A stretch of DNA of 64,000 nt, from contig JODI01000035.1 of assembly GCA_000720805.1 (NCBI GenBank), positions 37,304-101,303 on the forward strand, read 5' to 3'. Position numbers and translations under genes: made by a program. Positions 15,818 through 23,032 of the stretch are shown here, in pieces. Source of the stretch: Streptomyces violaceoruber (GTDB lineage Bacteria; Actinomycetota; Actinomycetes; Streptomycetales; Streptomycetaceae). The stretch's first letter is position 1. Each line of letters starts with the position of its first letter. The notes under the pieces were generated by a model. That model was not told the DNA's origin. It saw nothing but the letters and a program-made list of their open reading frames with translations, and searched no databases.

Positions 15818-16200
15818 TGTCCGCGGCGTGGGGCAAGTGCTACGACCCGACCGGCGCCCGCTACGGCGTGCCCACCTACCCCTGGCGCCTGGCCCCGGAC
15901 GGCCTGGCCACCCGCCGCCAGCTCCGCGCCCGGGGCTTACGGCCGGGCGGGCAGGAGATCGCCGCACAGGTGATGCGGGTCAGCCGTCGGGCCGGAGGCG
16001 TTCGGGTCAGCTACCTGTACCGCATCGACCACGCCAAGCCCGTCCGGCCGATGACCTCCCGCAAGTGGGGCGCGCTGGCGCTGGCGATGCTCGCCCGGCG
16101 CACCTGCCCGAAGTGCCGCGTCACCTACAGCTACTGCATGCCGACTTCGCTTGGCATGTGCGTGCTGTGCGCCTACCCCGACGAACACGAAAGGAAGTGA
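15817..16200 (+). CDS. RRQRL-motif-like zinc-binding small protein
   Basis: The 127-residue protein contains TRRQLRARGLRPGGQ, a variant of the RRQRL motif that names a family of zinc-binding proteins in actinobacterial mobile elements. Near the C-terminus is a Cys cluster, CPKCRVTYSYC, then CVLC, suited to a zinc ribbon. The start overlaps the previous stop as TGATG. The function is unknown; nucleic-acid or protein binding in the transfer module is a reasonable inference. Confidence 0.75.
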   Translation: MSAAWGKCYDPTGARYGVPTYPWRLAPDGLATRRQLRARGLRPGGQEIAAQVMRVSRRAGGVRVSYLYRIDHAKPVRPMTSRKWGALALAMLARRTCPKCRVTYSYCMPTSLGMCVLCAYPDEHERK

Positions 16201-16204
16201 TCCC

Positions 16205-17221
16205 ATGGACATGGACTGGAAGGAAGCCGGCCGCAGGGCGGCGCACTGGAGTCTGCCGGTCGGTCTGACCGGCCTGTCACTGGGCTGGACGGTCTACGCG
16301 GTGGGGGAGATCCTCGCCCACCAGGCCCCGGCGCCGCTCGCATACACCGTGGCCGCAATTTACGACGCGGTGTGGCTGTACGCGCTGGCCATGGAGACCG
16401 CGCACCGCCGGCAGGGCTCCAACGGGACACTCCCGGCGGTACTCGGGTGGCTGTTCCTGGTCACCTCGGTCGGGGTGCTGGTCACCCACGGCCTGCTGTA
16501 CGCGACGGCGGTTGTCGCGGTGATCGGTGCGGTGGTTCCGGCCGCCGCCAAGGCCACGCTGATCATGGCGGTGGAGCGGGACACCACGCGGATCTCCCCT
16601 GCGGCACAGCAGCAGATCGACGCCGTGCGCAGCGCGACGCGGGATCAGGTGGCGATCGGCCGTGCGGTCACCCGAGCCAAGGCTGACCGGCACACCACGG
16701 CCGCCGCCCTGGAACGCGAGGAGCGCAAGGCCCGCGGCCAGGCGCACAAGGTGCGCCACGAGGCGACCGAGGACCTGGCGAAGCTGACCGCCAAGCACCC
16801 GGAGGCCGACGTCCCGCAGGAGGTTCCCGCACTGTTCTCAGACGAGGACCTGGCCCGCGTGCTGGGCCGGTGGACACAGGAGGGTGTGTCCCCGGGTGTG
16901 TCCCCTGTGTCCCCGCAGGTCGGCCCCGTGTCCCCGGCGCCGGAACTGCCCGCGCCGCAGGGCGAGGGACACACCCCGCTCGACTGGCCGGCTCTGGCCG
17001 CGGTTGCCGCCGTGGCCGGCGTCGATACCCCCGAGCCGGGCGAGTCGCTGAGCGAGGAACAGCTCACGGTCGTGCTGCGGTGGCTGCGCCACTCGGAGAA
17101 CCCCCCGCTGTCCTACCGCAAGGCCCTGGCCGCCTACCGCGCGGCGGGCTTCTCCGCGAAGGAAGAGCGGGTGCGCAAGGCGTACGCCGCGCTGATCGAC
17201 GCGGAGGACGCGCAGCCGTAA
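16205..17221 (+). CDS. SpdB-like membrane protein of the plasmid-spread system
   Basis: The 338-residue protein begins MDMDWKEAGRRAAHWSLPVG behind AAGGAAG. About four membrane segments lie in the first 120 residues (for example LTGLSLGWTVYAVGEILA and FLVTSVGVLVTHGLLYATAVVAVIGAVV). A charged helical region follows (RATRDQVAIGRAVTRAKADR), then a Pro/Ser-rich linker with SPGVSPVSPQVGPVSP, and a C-terminal region resembling a helix-turn-helix (LSYRKALAAYRAAGFSAKEE). Spd proteins help spread transferred DNA between hyphal compartments. The gene directly precedes the TRS-like repeats and the FtsK-type tra gene. Confidence 0.75.
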   Translation: MDMDWKEAGRRAAHWSLPVGLTGLSLGWTVYAVGEILAHQAPAPLAYTVAAIYDAVWLYALAMETAHRRQGSNGTLPAVLGWLFLVTSVGVLVTHGLLYATAVVAVIGAVVPAAAKATLIMAVERDTTRISPAAQQQIDAVRSATRDQVAIGRAVTRAKADRHTTAAALEREERKARGQAHKVRHEATEDLAKLTAKHPEADVPQEVPALFSDEDLARVLGRWTQEGVSPGVSPVSPQVGPVSPAPELPAPQGEGHTPLDWPALAAVAAVAGVDTPEPGESLSEEQLTVVLRWLRHSENPPLSYRKALAAYRAAGFSAKEERVRKAYAALIDAEDAQP

Positions 17222-17317
17222 ACGAGCGTCCGGCACACACCGATGACGGCCAGCCCAGGGCAATTGGGCTGGCCGTCGTCGCGACTGCCGGAAGCAGTCG
17301 ACGCAGCCAGTGAAGCA

Positions 17318-17370
17318 GACCCGGTGAGCCCCGGCGAGCGGCACCTTCGCAGACCCGGAGCAGACCCGGT
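17318..17370 (+). repeat. TRS-like repeats, candidate clt locus
   Basis: GACCCGGT (17318-17325), GACCCGGA (17352-17359) and GACCCGGT (17363-17370) lie in the same orientation just upstream of the FtsK-type tra gene. The 8-mer GACCCGGA is the TraB recognition sequence described for the Streptomyces plasmid pSVH1. The last two copies are 11 bp apart, one helical turn. This is where a clt (cis-acting locus of transfer) would be expected. Confidence 0.6.
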
Positions 17371-17405
17371 GAGCCCCACAGGAACCAAACCCCATGCATC
17401 CGACG

Positions 17406-17432
17406 GGGCACGCGGGCCCTGCCCGCGTGCCC
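17406..17432 (+). promoter_or_regulatory. Perfect 12-bp hairpin before tra
   Basis: GGGCACGCGGGC and GCCCGCGTGCCC are separated by 3 nt and end 25 bp before the tra start. The structure could end spd transcription, attenuate tra, or be part of the clt/operator region. Confidence 0.5.
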
Positions 17433-17457
17433 ACGATCACGAAAGAACGGAGGGGGT

Positions 17458-19137
17458 GTGGCAAGGAAGAAACAGCAAGGTCCGGGTGAGGACACGTACG
17501 GGCAGACGGCCGGCGCGATCGGCGGTCTCGCCGTCGCCTTCGGTGTCCTCGCCGCCATCAAGGACAAGTTGGGCCTGTCCTGGCCAGCCACGGTGCTGCT
17601 CACCGCCGGGACGGTGGTCGCACTCGGCTACCTGGCGTGGAGGATCCGCTGGGGCGTTCCGCGTCTGTGGGCGCGCCAGCCGGGAGCCTCCCCGGCGGCC
17701 CAACCGACGGCCCTGCAACAGGAATCCCCCGTCCAGGCCGTCAACGGGGCGCCCCTGCCCGGCGAGCCCGCAGGCCAAGCACAGGTAGCTGTCCAGGCAT
17801 CCCGGGGCGGGGATGAGAGCCACCCGCAACTGACCATGGTGCTCAGCCGGGTGGGGGCCATTGGCAGGGATGAGAAGGTCCGGGCCGGTGACGTCGTGAT
17901 CGAGACGCTGCCCGGTATCGGAACCGTCTACGACTTCCTGGTGCCGCAGGGCCGCACCCACGACGACGTGGCCAAGCGGCTCGGTCCGATCGCGTCGATG
18001 TTCGGCGTCACCCGGCTGCATCTGAAGCTGGAGACGAGCCGGAAGACCGAGCGCCGGGTGCGTCTCCTGGTGCTCAACGAACCCCCGTTCAGCCAGCCGT
18101 TCCCGGCGCCGACCCGGCAGGAGATCCAGACGTTCGCGGGGGTTCCCCTCGGACACGAGGTCACCGGCCGGCTCGCCGGGGTGCCCACCTTCGACAAGGC
18201 CTCCCTGCTGGTCGGCGGCATGACCCAGATGGGCAAGACGACGCTGGTCAACGGGCTCATCACCTGCCTGCTGATCGCCTACGGCGACTTCGATCTGTAT
18301 CTACTCGACGGCAAGCTGTGCGGGCTGACCAGGTTCGAGAAACTCGCCGTGCGCTACGAGGCGTCCGACGACCCGGCGGTCCTGGAGAGCATGCTCAATG
18401 AGCTGCTCGTTCGCGTGGACGACCGGTACACGCAGTTGCAGGACGCCATCCGCAACCGGCAGCCCGCACCGGTGTTCAAGCCGGTGTTCTTCATTATCGA
18501 CGAGGCCGCCGACTTCTACAGCGACAACGGAACCAAGGAATCGAAGGAACAGGTTCGCCGGGTAGAGGACAAGTCGCGGTCTCTGGTCGCGAAATCACTG
18601 GAATCCGGGATTTCCACGGTGATGCTGACGCAGCGCCCGGCGAAGGATGCGATCCCGGTGAAGGTCAGGGATCAGTTCCTGTACCGGATGTGCCTGTACG
18701 TGGCATCGGAGGGCAGTGCAAAAGTCGCCCTCGGAGATTCGTACTTCGATACGGTCGCCCCGATCCACCCGGCGCTTCTCGATCCGGATATCAAGGGTCA
18801 GGGCGTGCTGTTCGCGAACGGCTCATCGACTCTCCTCCGGGGCTTCAACTTCTCGGATGAGTTCATCTGGAGCGTGGTCGATGAAGTCCATGCCCGGCGC
18901 GAAGCAGCGATCCCGGATTCTCCGCTGAAGCAGGCCATCGACATCATGCGGAATCACGGTGTGAAGTTCATGCCCACGGCCGAACTCGCCCCGTCGCTCG
19001 GGATCACAGAAAGCGATCCCGCAGAGCGCGGAAAGCAACTGAGCCGTCTTCTCGGTGTTCCCGCCGACAAGGGCACCAAGGGTGTGCGGGGCTACCGGCT
19101 GACCGATCTCACCGCCGCCGCCATGTCTAGTTCCTGA
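17458..19137 (+). CDS. tra: FtsK/SpoIIIE-type DNA translocase, TraB/TraSA-like transfer protein
   Basis: The 559-residue protein starts at a GTG behind GGAGGGG. Two hydrophobic stretches near the N-terminus (GLAVAFGVLAAI and PATVLLTAGTVVALGYLAW) anchor it. The motor has Walker A GGMTQMGKTT at about residue 252-262 and Walker B VFFIIDEAAD near 343-352. The C-terminus (LAPSLGITESDPAERGKQLS... GVRGYRLTDL) resembles a winged helix of the kind that reads TRS repeats. In Streptomyces such proteins move double-stranded DNA between hyphae as hexamers. TRS-like repeats and an Spd gene directly upstream support the role. Confidence 0.9.
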   Translation: MARKKQQGPGEDTYGQTAGAIGGLAVAFGVLAAIKDKLGLSWPATVLLTAGTVVALGYLAWRIRWGVPRLWARQPGASPAAQPTALQQESPVQAVNGAPLPGEPAGQAQVAVQASRGGDESHPQLTMVLSRVGAIGRDEKVRAGDVVIETLPGIGTVYDFLVPQGRTHDDVAKRLGPIASMFGVTRLHLKLETSRKTERRVRLLVLNEPPFSQPFPAPTRQEIQTFAGVPLGHEVTGRLAGVPTFDKASLLVGGMTQMGKTTLVNGLITCLLIAYGDFDLYLLDGKLCGLTRFEKLAVRYEASDDPAVLESMLNELLVRVDDRYTQLQDAIRNRQPAPVFKPVFFIIDEAADFYSDNGTKESKEQVRRVEDKSRSLVAKSLESGISTVMLTQRPAKDAIPVKVRDQFLYRMCLYVASEGSAKVALGDSYFDTVAPIHPALLDPDIKGQGVLFANGSSTLLRGFNFSDEFIWSVVDEVHARREAAIPDSPLKQAIDIMRNHGVKFMPTAELAPSLGITESDPAERGKQLSRLLGVPADKGTKGVRGYRLTDLTAAAMSSS

Positions 19138-19257
19138 CCGCCACCCCGCACCGCCCCCACCACCGCCAGGTCACCGCCACCCCGCCTGCCCGGGTGGCGG
19201 TCACCACCGCCCGGGTGGCGGTGGCCTGGCGGTCATCTGGCGGTGCCGAGTGGCGGT
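19137..19257. repeat. Helically phased ACCGCCA / TGGCGGT repeats
   Basis: ACCGCCA occurs at 19137-19143, 19162-19168 and 19173-19179. Its complement TGGCGGT occurs at 19195, 19216, 19227, 19238 and 19251 (each 7 bp). Several neighbours are exactly 11 bp apart (19162/19173; 19216/19227/19238), and CCCGGGTGGCGGT is repeated 21 bp apart. The block fills the gap between tra and the lytic transglycosylase gene. Such phasing suits a cooperative DNA-binding protein, or origin-type iterons. Confidence 0.65.
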
Positions 19258-19307
19258 ACTGACCAGCAACAACGACCAACAACCCCCGGAAGGAGAGAGG
19301 AGGCCCG

Positions 19308-20303
19308 TTGCGTGCCTCAACAGTCGTCACGCTCGGTGTCGGAGCGACCGCGGCCGTCCTCGTGGCGGCGCTCGTCCAGGGCGCCGGCGACACCCCCATA
19401 GGGACGGCACTGAGCCTGTCCGTCCCCGCCCAGTACAAATCCCTGATCGAGGACGCGGGACATACTTGCCCCGAGGTCACACCGAACCTGCTCGCCGCAC
19501 TTCTCACGCAGGAATCCGGATTCGGCCCCAAACGCAAGTCACCGGTCGGAGCGCAGGGCATCGCCCAATTCATGCCGTCCACGTGGCAGGTCCACGGAAT
19601 CGACGGCAATGGAGACGGCGAGCGGAACGTGTGGGATCCCGAAGACGCGATCCCCTCATCCGCCCAATACCTGTGCGACCTCGCCCAAGACGTCAAGGAA
19701 GTTCCCGGCGACAAGCAAAAGAACATGCTCGCCGCCTACAACGCCGGAAGCGATGCCGTCCGCAAGTACGGGGGAATTCCCCCGTACAAGGAGACACAGA
19801 ACTACGTCAAGTCCATCGAGGCGCTCGCAAACCAGCCGTCAAGCGGCGGGAAAGCGGCCACCACGGCGCAAGCCGCCGTCGCGATCAAGGCGGCGCAAGA
19901 GATGGTCGGCACCCCGTATTCGTGGGGTGGCGGCAATGCGAGCGGCCCCAGTACAGGGATCTGCTGCTCCCCCAACGGCCGGTCCGGAAAGGAAATCACC
20001 GGTTTCGACTGCTCCGGGCTCGTGCTCTACGCCTACGCCAAGGCCGGGATCTCCCTGCCCCGCACGGCGGCACAGCAGTACGCCGCATCGGAGCCCGTCA
20101 AGCCCGGCGACGTACGACCCGGGGATCTCGTGTTCTACGGCGACAGCCCCACGAGCATCCACCACGTCGGAATTGCCATCGGCGGCGGCTGGATGGTCGA
20201 CGCCCCCCGCCCCGGCACCCGGGTCCGCGTCGACCCCATGGACGTCATGACCGACCTGTACGCGGTCGCCCGACCCACCTCCCACCGCAACAAGGAGATC
20301 TGA
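19308..20303 (+). CDS. Secreted bifunctional lytic transglycosylase / NlpC-P60 peptidase
   Basis: The 331-residue protein starts at a TTG behind GGAGAGAGGAGG. After a signal-type N-terminus (TVVTLGVGATAAVLVAALVQG) comes an SLT domain with the catalytic Glu in LLTQESGFG, then GAQGIAQFMPSTW and MLAAYNAG. The C-terminal NlpC/P60 domain has the Cys in GFDCSGLVLYAYAKAG and the His in HHVGIAIG. It would cut glycan strands and peptide cross-links to open a path through the wall, the VirB1 role in conjugation. It heads a run of four more transfer-like genes at tight spacing. Confidence 0.9.
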   Translation: MRASTVVTLGVGATAAVLVAALVQGAGDTPIGTALSLSVPAQYKSLIEDAGHTCPEVTPNLLAALLTQESGFGPKRKSPVGAQGIAQFMPSTWQVHGIDGNGDGERNVWDPEDAIPSSAQYLCDLAQDVKEVPGDKQKNMLAAYNAGSDAVRKYGGIPPYKETQNYVKSIEALANQPSSGGKAATTAQAAVAIKAAQEMVGTPYSWGGGNASGPSTGICCSPNGRSGKEITGFDCSGLVLYAYAKAGISLPRTAAQQYAASEPVKPGDVRPGDLVFYGDSPTSIHHVGIAIGGGWMVDAPRPGTRVRVDPMDVMTDLYAVARPTSHRNKEI

Positions 20304-20306
20304 TCC

Positions 20307-20582
20307 ATGTCCAAGTTCACTGTCCTGGCCAAGCCCGTCGACATGTCCGGCGGCTTCAAGGACTTCTTCGACACCATCGGCCTGACAGGCGGCGGCCTGG
20401 TCACCAAGGGCATCGCCGCGGTCATCGTCATCATCGCGCTGCGCATGCTGCTCCAGCTGTCCGGCGACCCCAAGGGCGCCCTGCGCAAGGGCAGCATGGC
20501 GATCGGCACCCTGTTCGTCGCCGTCGTGCTCGCCCTGTACGGGGACACCCTGTTCTCCACCGTCACCCAGGCCAAGGGCTGA
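20307..20582 (+). CDS. Small two-segment membrane protein, VirB2/TrbC-like candidate
   Basis: The 91-residue product begins MSKFTVLAKPVDMSGGFKDF. It has two hydrophobic segments (GIAAVIVIIALRMLL and GTLFVAVVLALYGDTLF) joined by a short charged loop (SGDPKGALRKGS). This is the shape of VirB2-type pilin subunits and of small channel proteins; sequence alone cannot separate them. It starts 1 bp after the stop of the transglycosylase gene and precedes a VirB6/TrbL-like gene. Confidence 0.7.
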   Translation: MSKFTVLAKPVDMSGGFKDFFDTIGLTGGGLVTKGIAAVIVIIALRMLLQLSGDPKGALRKGSMAIGTLFVAVVLALYGDTLFSTVTQAKG

Positions 20583-20588
20583 TACGGC

Positions 20589-21851
20589 ATGGCGGACAAG
20601 GACCCTTGCGGTCTCCTTCGCGGCCCGGCACGGCCGTACTGCGAAGGAGGCCAGGACAGTTCCCCCGGCGGCGGGGCAGGAGGCGCCACCGGTGGCGCCT
20701 CCGACCACGTCCGCGCCCTCGCCGACAGCCTGATTAAGAAGATCGGTGATCTGATCGCGCCGAAAGACGCGTGGGCGCCATCTCGATCCGACAGCGGGCT
20801 GTACGAGCCGTTCCTGTGGCTCGGTCAGCATCTGGCGGTGTCGATCTTCGTGTGTGTGGTCGTCGTGTGCGCCCTGACCGCCTGGCAGGGCGCACCCCGC
20901 CTCAAGCAGATGGGCGCGTCGACCGGCTGGACTCTGGTGGCCGTCGCTGGCATGGCGTCGGTCCCGGGGGCCGTGATGCTGCTGAACAAGGCCGTAAGCG
21001 GCGCGTTCACGGTCGCGTTCAGCAGCAACGAGTCGACGTTGTTCGGCGCGATCAGCAACGACATCCAGCACGGGGCGGACGCGGGCAACCCGCTCGCCAT
21101 CCTGATCATCCTCAGCGCCCTGGTCGTCGCCCTCGCCTTTGCCGCGCTGGTCTTCATGACCCGCCAGCTCGGCATCCTGGCGTTCGTGTGCATGGCACCC
21201 CTCGTGTTGGCGTCGCTGGCCCGCGGGGGCGACATGAACGCGGTCAAGACGTGGGCGATGCGGCTGATGGGGCTGATGTTCGCCCCGTTCGCACTACTGC
21301 TGGTCTCCCCGTTCGTGGAGTTCGCCAACGGCTCGCTCGTGGTGGACGCCGTCCTGCTGGTCGCCGCGGACGCTCTGATGTTGCGGATGATCTTCCACGG
21401 GGTGCCGTACTTCGGGCCCAAGGTAGGCCGCGCCGCCCGGACCTGGGTGGAACGCCAGACCCCCAGCCCGCTGGCCCACGCCGTCGTACGGGCCGGTGTC
21501 CCCGACTTCTACGAGAAGGAGAACGCCCCGCGCGGCCCCCGCACCATGAACACCCCGGGCCGCGCCATCTCCCAAGACCGCGGGGTCCTGTTCGCCGCCT
21601 ACGGCCTCAACAAGCCCGAGCGGTCCGGACGGCTGACCACCACATCCGCCGTCGTGAAGGAGCGGCGGGACGCGAGCGAAAGCGCAACCCGTCGTCAGCA
21701 ACTCCGGGAAGTGCGTGAGCAGTACCGGACCACTCCCCGGCCGCAGGCCGCGGCCCCCGCAAGCCCGCCGGCCAATCCCCCCACCCCGACGCCCGGCCCC
21801 CAACACCCGGCGGCGAATCCGCCGTCTTCGGGCCAGGCGCCCACCCCGTAA
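20589..21851 (+). CDS. Polytopic membrane protein, VirB6/TrbL-like
   Basis: The 420-residue protein has a Gly-rich N-terminal segment, then about five membrane helices between residues 80 and 270 (for example VSIFVCVVVVCALTAW, ILIILSALVVALAFAALVFM, LGILAFVCMAPLVLASLA). Its tail is cytoplasmic and charged, ending in a Pro-rich stretch (PANPPTPTPGP). The layout is that of the inner-membrane channel proteins VirB6/TrbL of type IV secretion systems. The position between a VirB2-size gene and a VirB4-like ATPase supports this. No ribosome site is obvious, so coupling to the preceding gene is likely. Confidence 0.75.
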   Translation: MADKDPCGLLRGPARPYCEGGQDSSPGGGAGGATGGASDHVRALADSLIKKIGDLIAPKDAWAPSRSDSGLYEPFLWLGQHLAVSIFVCVVVVCALTAWQGAPRLKQMGASTGWTLVAVAGMASVPGAVMLLNKAVSGAFTVAFSSNESTLFGAISNDIQHGADAGNPLAILIILSALVVALAFAALVFMTRQLGILAFVCMAPLVLASLARGGDMNAVKTWAMRLMGLMFAPFALLLVSPFVEFANGSLVVDAVLLVAADALMLRMIFHGVPYFGPKVGRAARTWVERQTPSPLAHAVVRAGVPDFYEKENAPRGPRTMNTPGRAISQDRGVLFAAYGLNKPERSGRLTTTSAVVKERRDASESATRRQQLREVREQYRTTPRPQAAAPASPPANPPTPTPGPQHPAANPPSSGQAPTP

Positions 21852-21958
21852 GAGCCTGTTCCCAGCCCCGGTGCTCTCCCCCTCCCTCGCCACCCAGAGG
21901 GCGGGAGCGAGCGCCGGGGCCGGGCGCGCTTACTCACAGACTTCAGGAGGCTGCTGCC

Positions 21959-23032
21959 GTGTACTCCCTGACCCCCGGCTACCGCATCCCCGCCCTCCAG
22001 CGCGGACTCAGCCGCGCCGAAACCCTGCTGACCAAGGCGAACGCCGGGCTCGGGAGCGCTGCACTGATGTCGGCGACGATCACCCCGCCGCCGGTGTGGG
22101 CGTTCGCCGCGGTCGGCGCCACGGCCGCCGTGCTCAACCTCGCCCCGGGGCCGCGCTCGATCGCACGGTGGGCGACGGTCGGCTACCGACATCTGCGTGA
22201 GCGCAGCCTCCCGGACACGATCGCTGCACAGCCCGGCACGACCACGACGTGGGCGCTGTACTCGGAGCACGGCACCATGCAGGACCCGCAGCGCCGGACC
22301 GCGTTCCATGCTGCGTTCGCCCGCGCCCTGGTCTTCGCCGGCGGACAGGCCCGCACCGCGGGTGTCCAGGTCCACGTCACCCACCACACCACCGCCGACG
22401 ACTACACCGACCACACGCAGGCCATCACCGTCCACGTCCCCAAGGGGCTGATCGCCCACCCCGCCCGGGTCCTCGACAGTCTGCGCGACGAATTCGCCGC
22501 CCTTGGGACGCTGAGCCCTCTCACTCCCGAGCCGCTGCCCGCTGTGATCGAACGCGGTTCCGGCTGGGCTGCTCTGGACGACGGCCGTTACGTCGCCACT
22601 GCCAGGATCACGGCCTGGCCGGAGGAGACGGGCGGCGACCTCATGCCGAACCTGTTGCTCGGACCGGGCACGGATCGGTCGCTCGCCGTCCTGTACCGGC
22701 CCCTTCCGGCGGGCCTGTCGCGCCGGTCCGCGAAGTGGCAGCGCGCCGCCTCCGAGGCTTTCACCGCCGACAAGGTCAAGCAGGACGCGCACGACATCGC
22801 CAGCGGAACCACGCACGGCGCGCTCGTCCAGGGCGCCACCCTCGTCGACCTGGACGCCTACCTCACCGTGTTCGGCGACGATCCCCAGAGCGTCACCGCC
22901 GCCCGCTGGCAGGCCTGCCTCGCAGCCGACCGGCACCGCATCCGGCTTGACTGGCTCGCCGGCCAGCAGCACCGCGCGCACGTGATGACCACCCCGCACG
23001 GAGCCTCCACCCGGAAAGGGGCGATCCTGTGA
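21959..23032 (+). CDS. Membrane-anchored component of the VirB-like cluster
   Basis: The 357-residue protein starts at a GTG after AGGAGG. An early hydrophobic pair (SATITPPPVWAFAAVGATAAVLNLA, residues 40-65) anchors it. A long soluble domain follows, with alternating strands (TTTWALYSEHGTM, VQVHVTHHTTADDYTDHTQA). I do not recognise the family with confidence. In actinobacterial transfer clusters a protein of this size precedes the VirB4 ATPase and may stand for the missing VirB4 N-terminal domain. Its stop overlaps the ATPase start as GTGA. Confidence 0.65.
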   Translation: MYSLTPGYRIPALQRGLSRAETLLTKANAGLGSAALMSATITPPPVWAFAAVGATAAVLNLAPGPRSIARWATVGYRHLRERSLPDTIAAQPGTTTTWALYSEHGTMQDPQRRTAFHAAFARALVFAGGQARTAGVQVHVTHHTTADDYTDHTQAITVHVPKGLIAHPARVLDSLRDEFAALGTLSPLTPEPLPAVIERGSGWAALDDGRYVATARITAWPEETGGDLMPNLLLGPGTDRSLAVLYRPLPAGLSRRSAKWQRAASEAFTADKVKQDAHDIASGTTHGALVQGATLVDLDAYLTVFGDDPQSVTAARWQACLAADRHRIRLDWLAGQQHRAHVMTTPHGASTRKGAIL

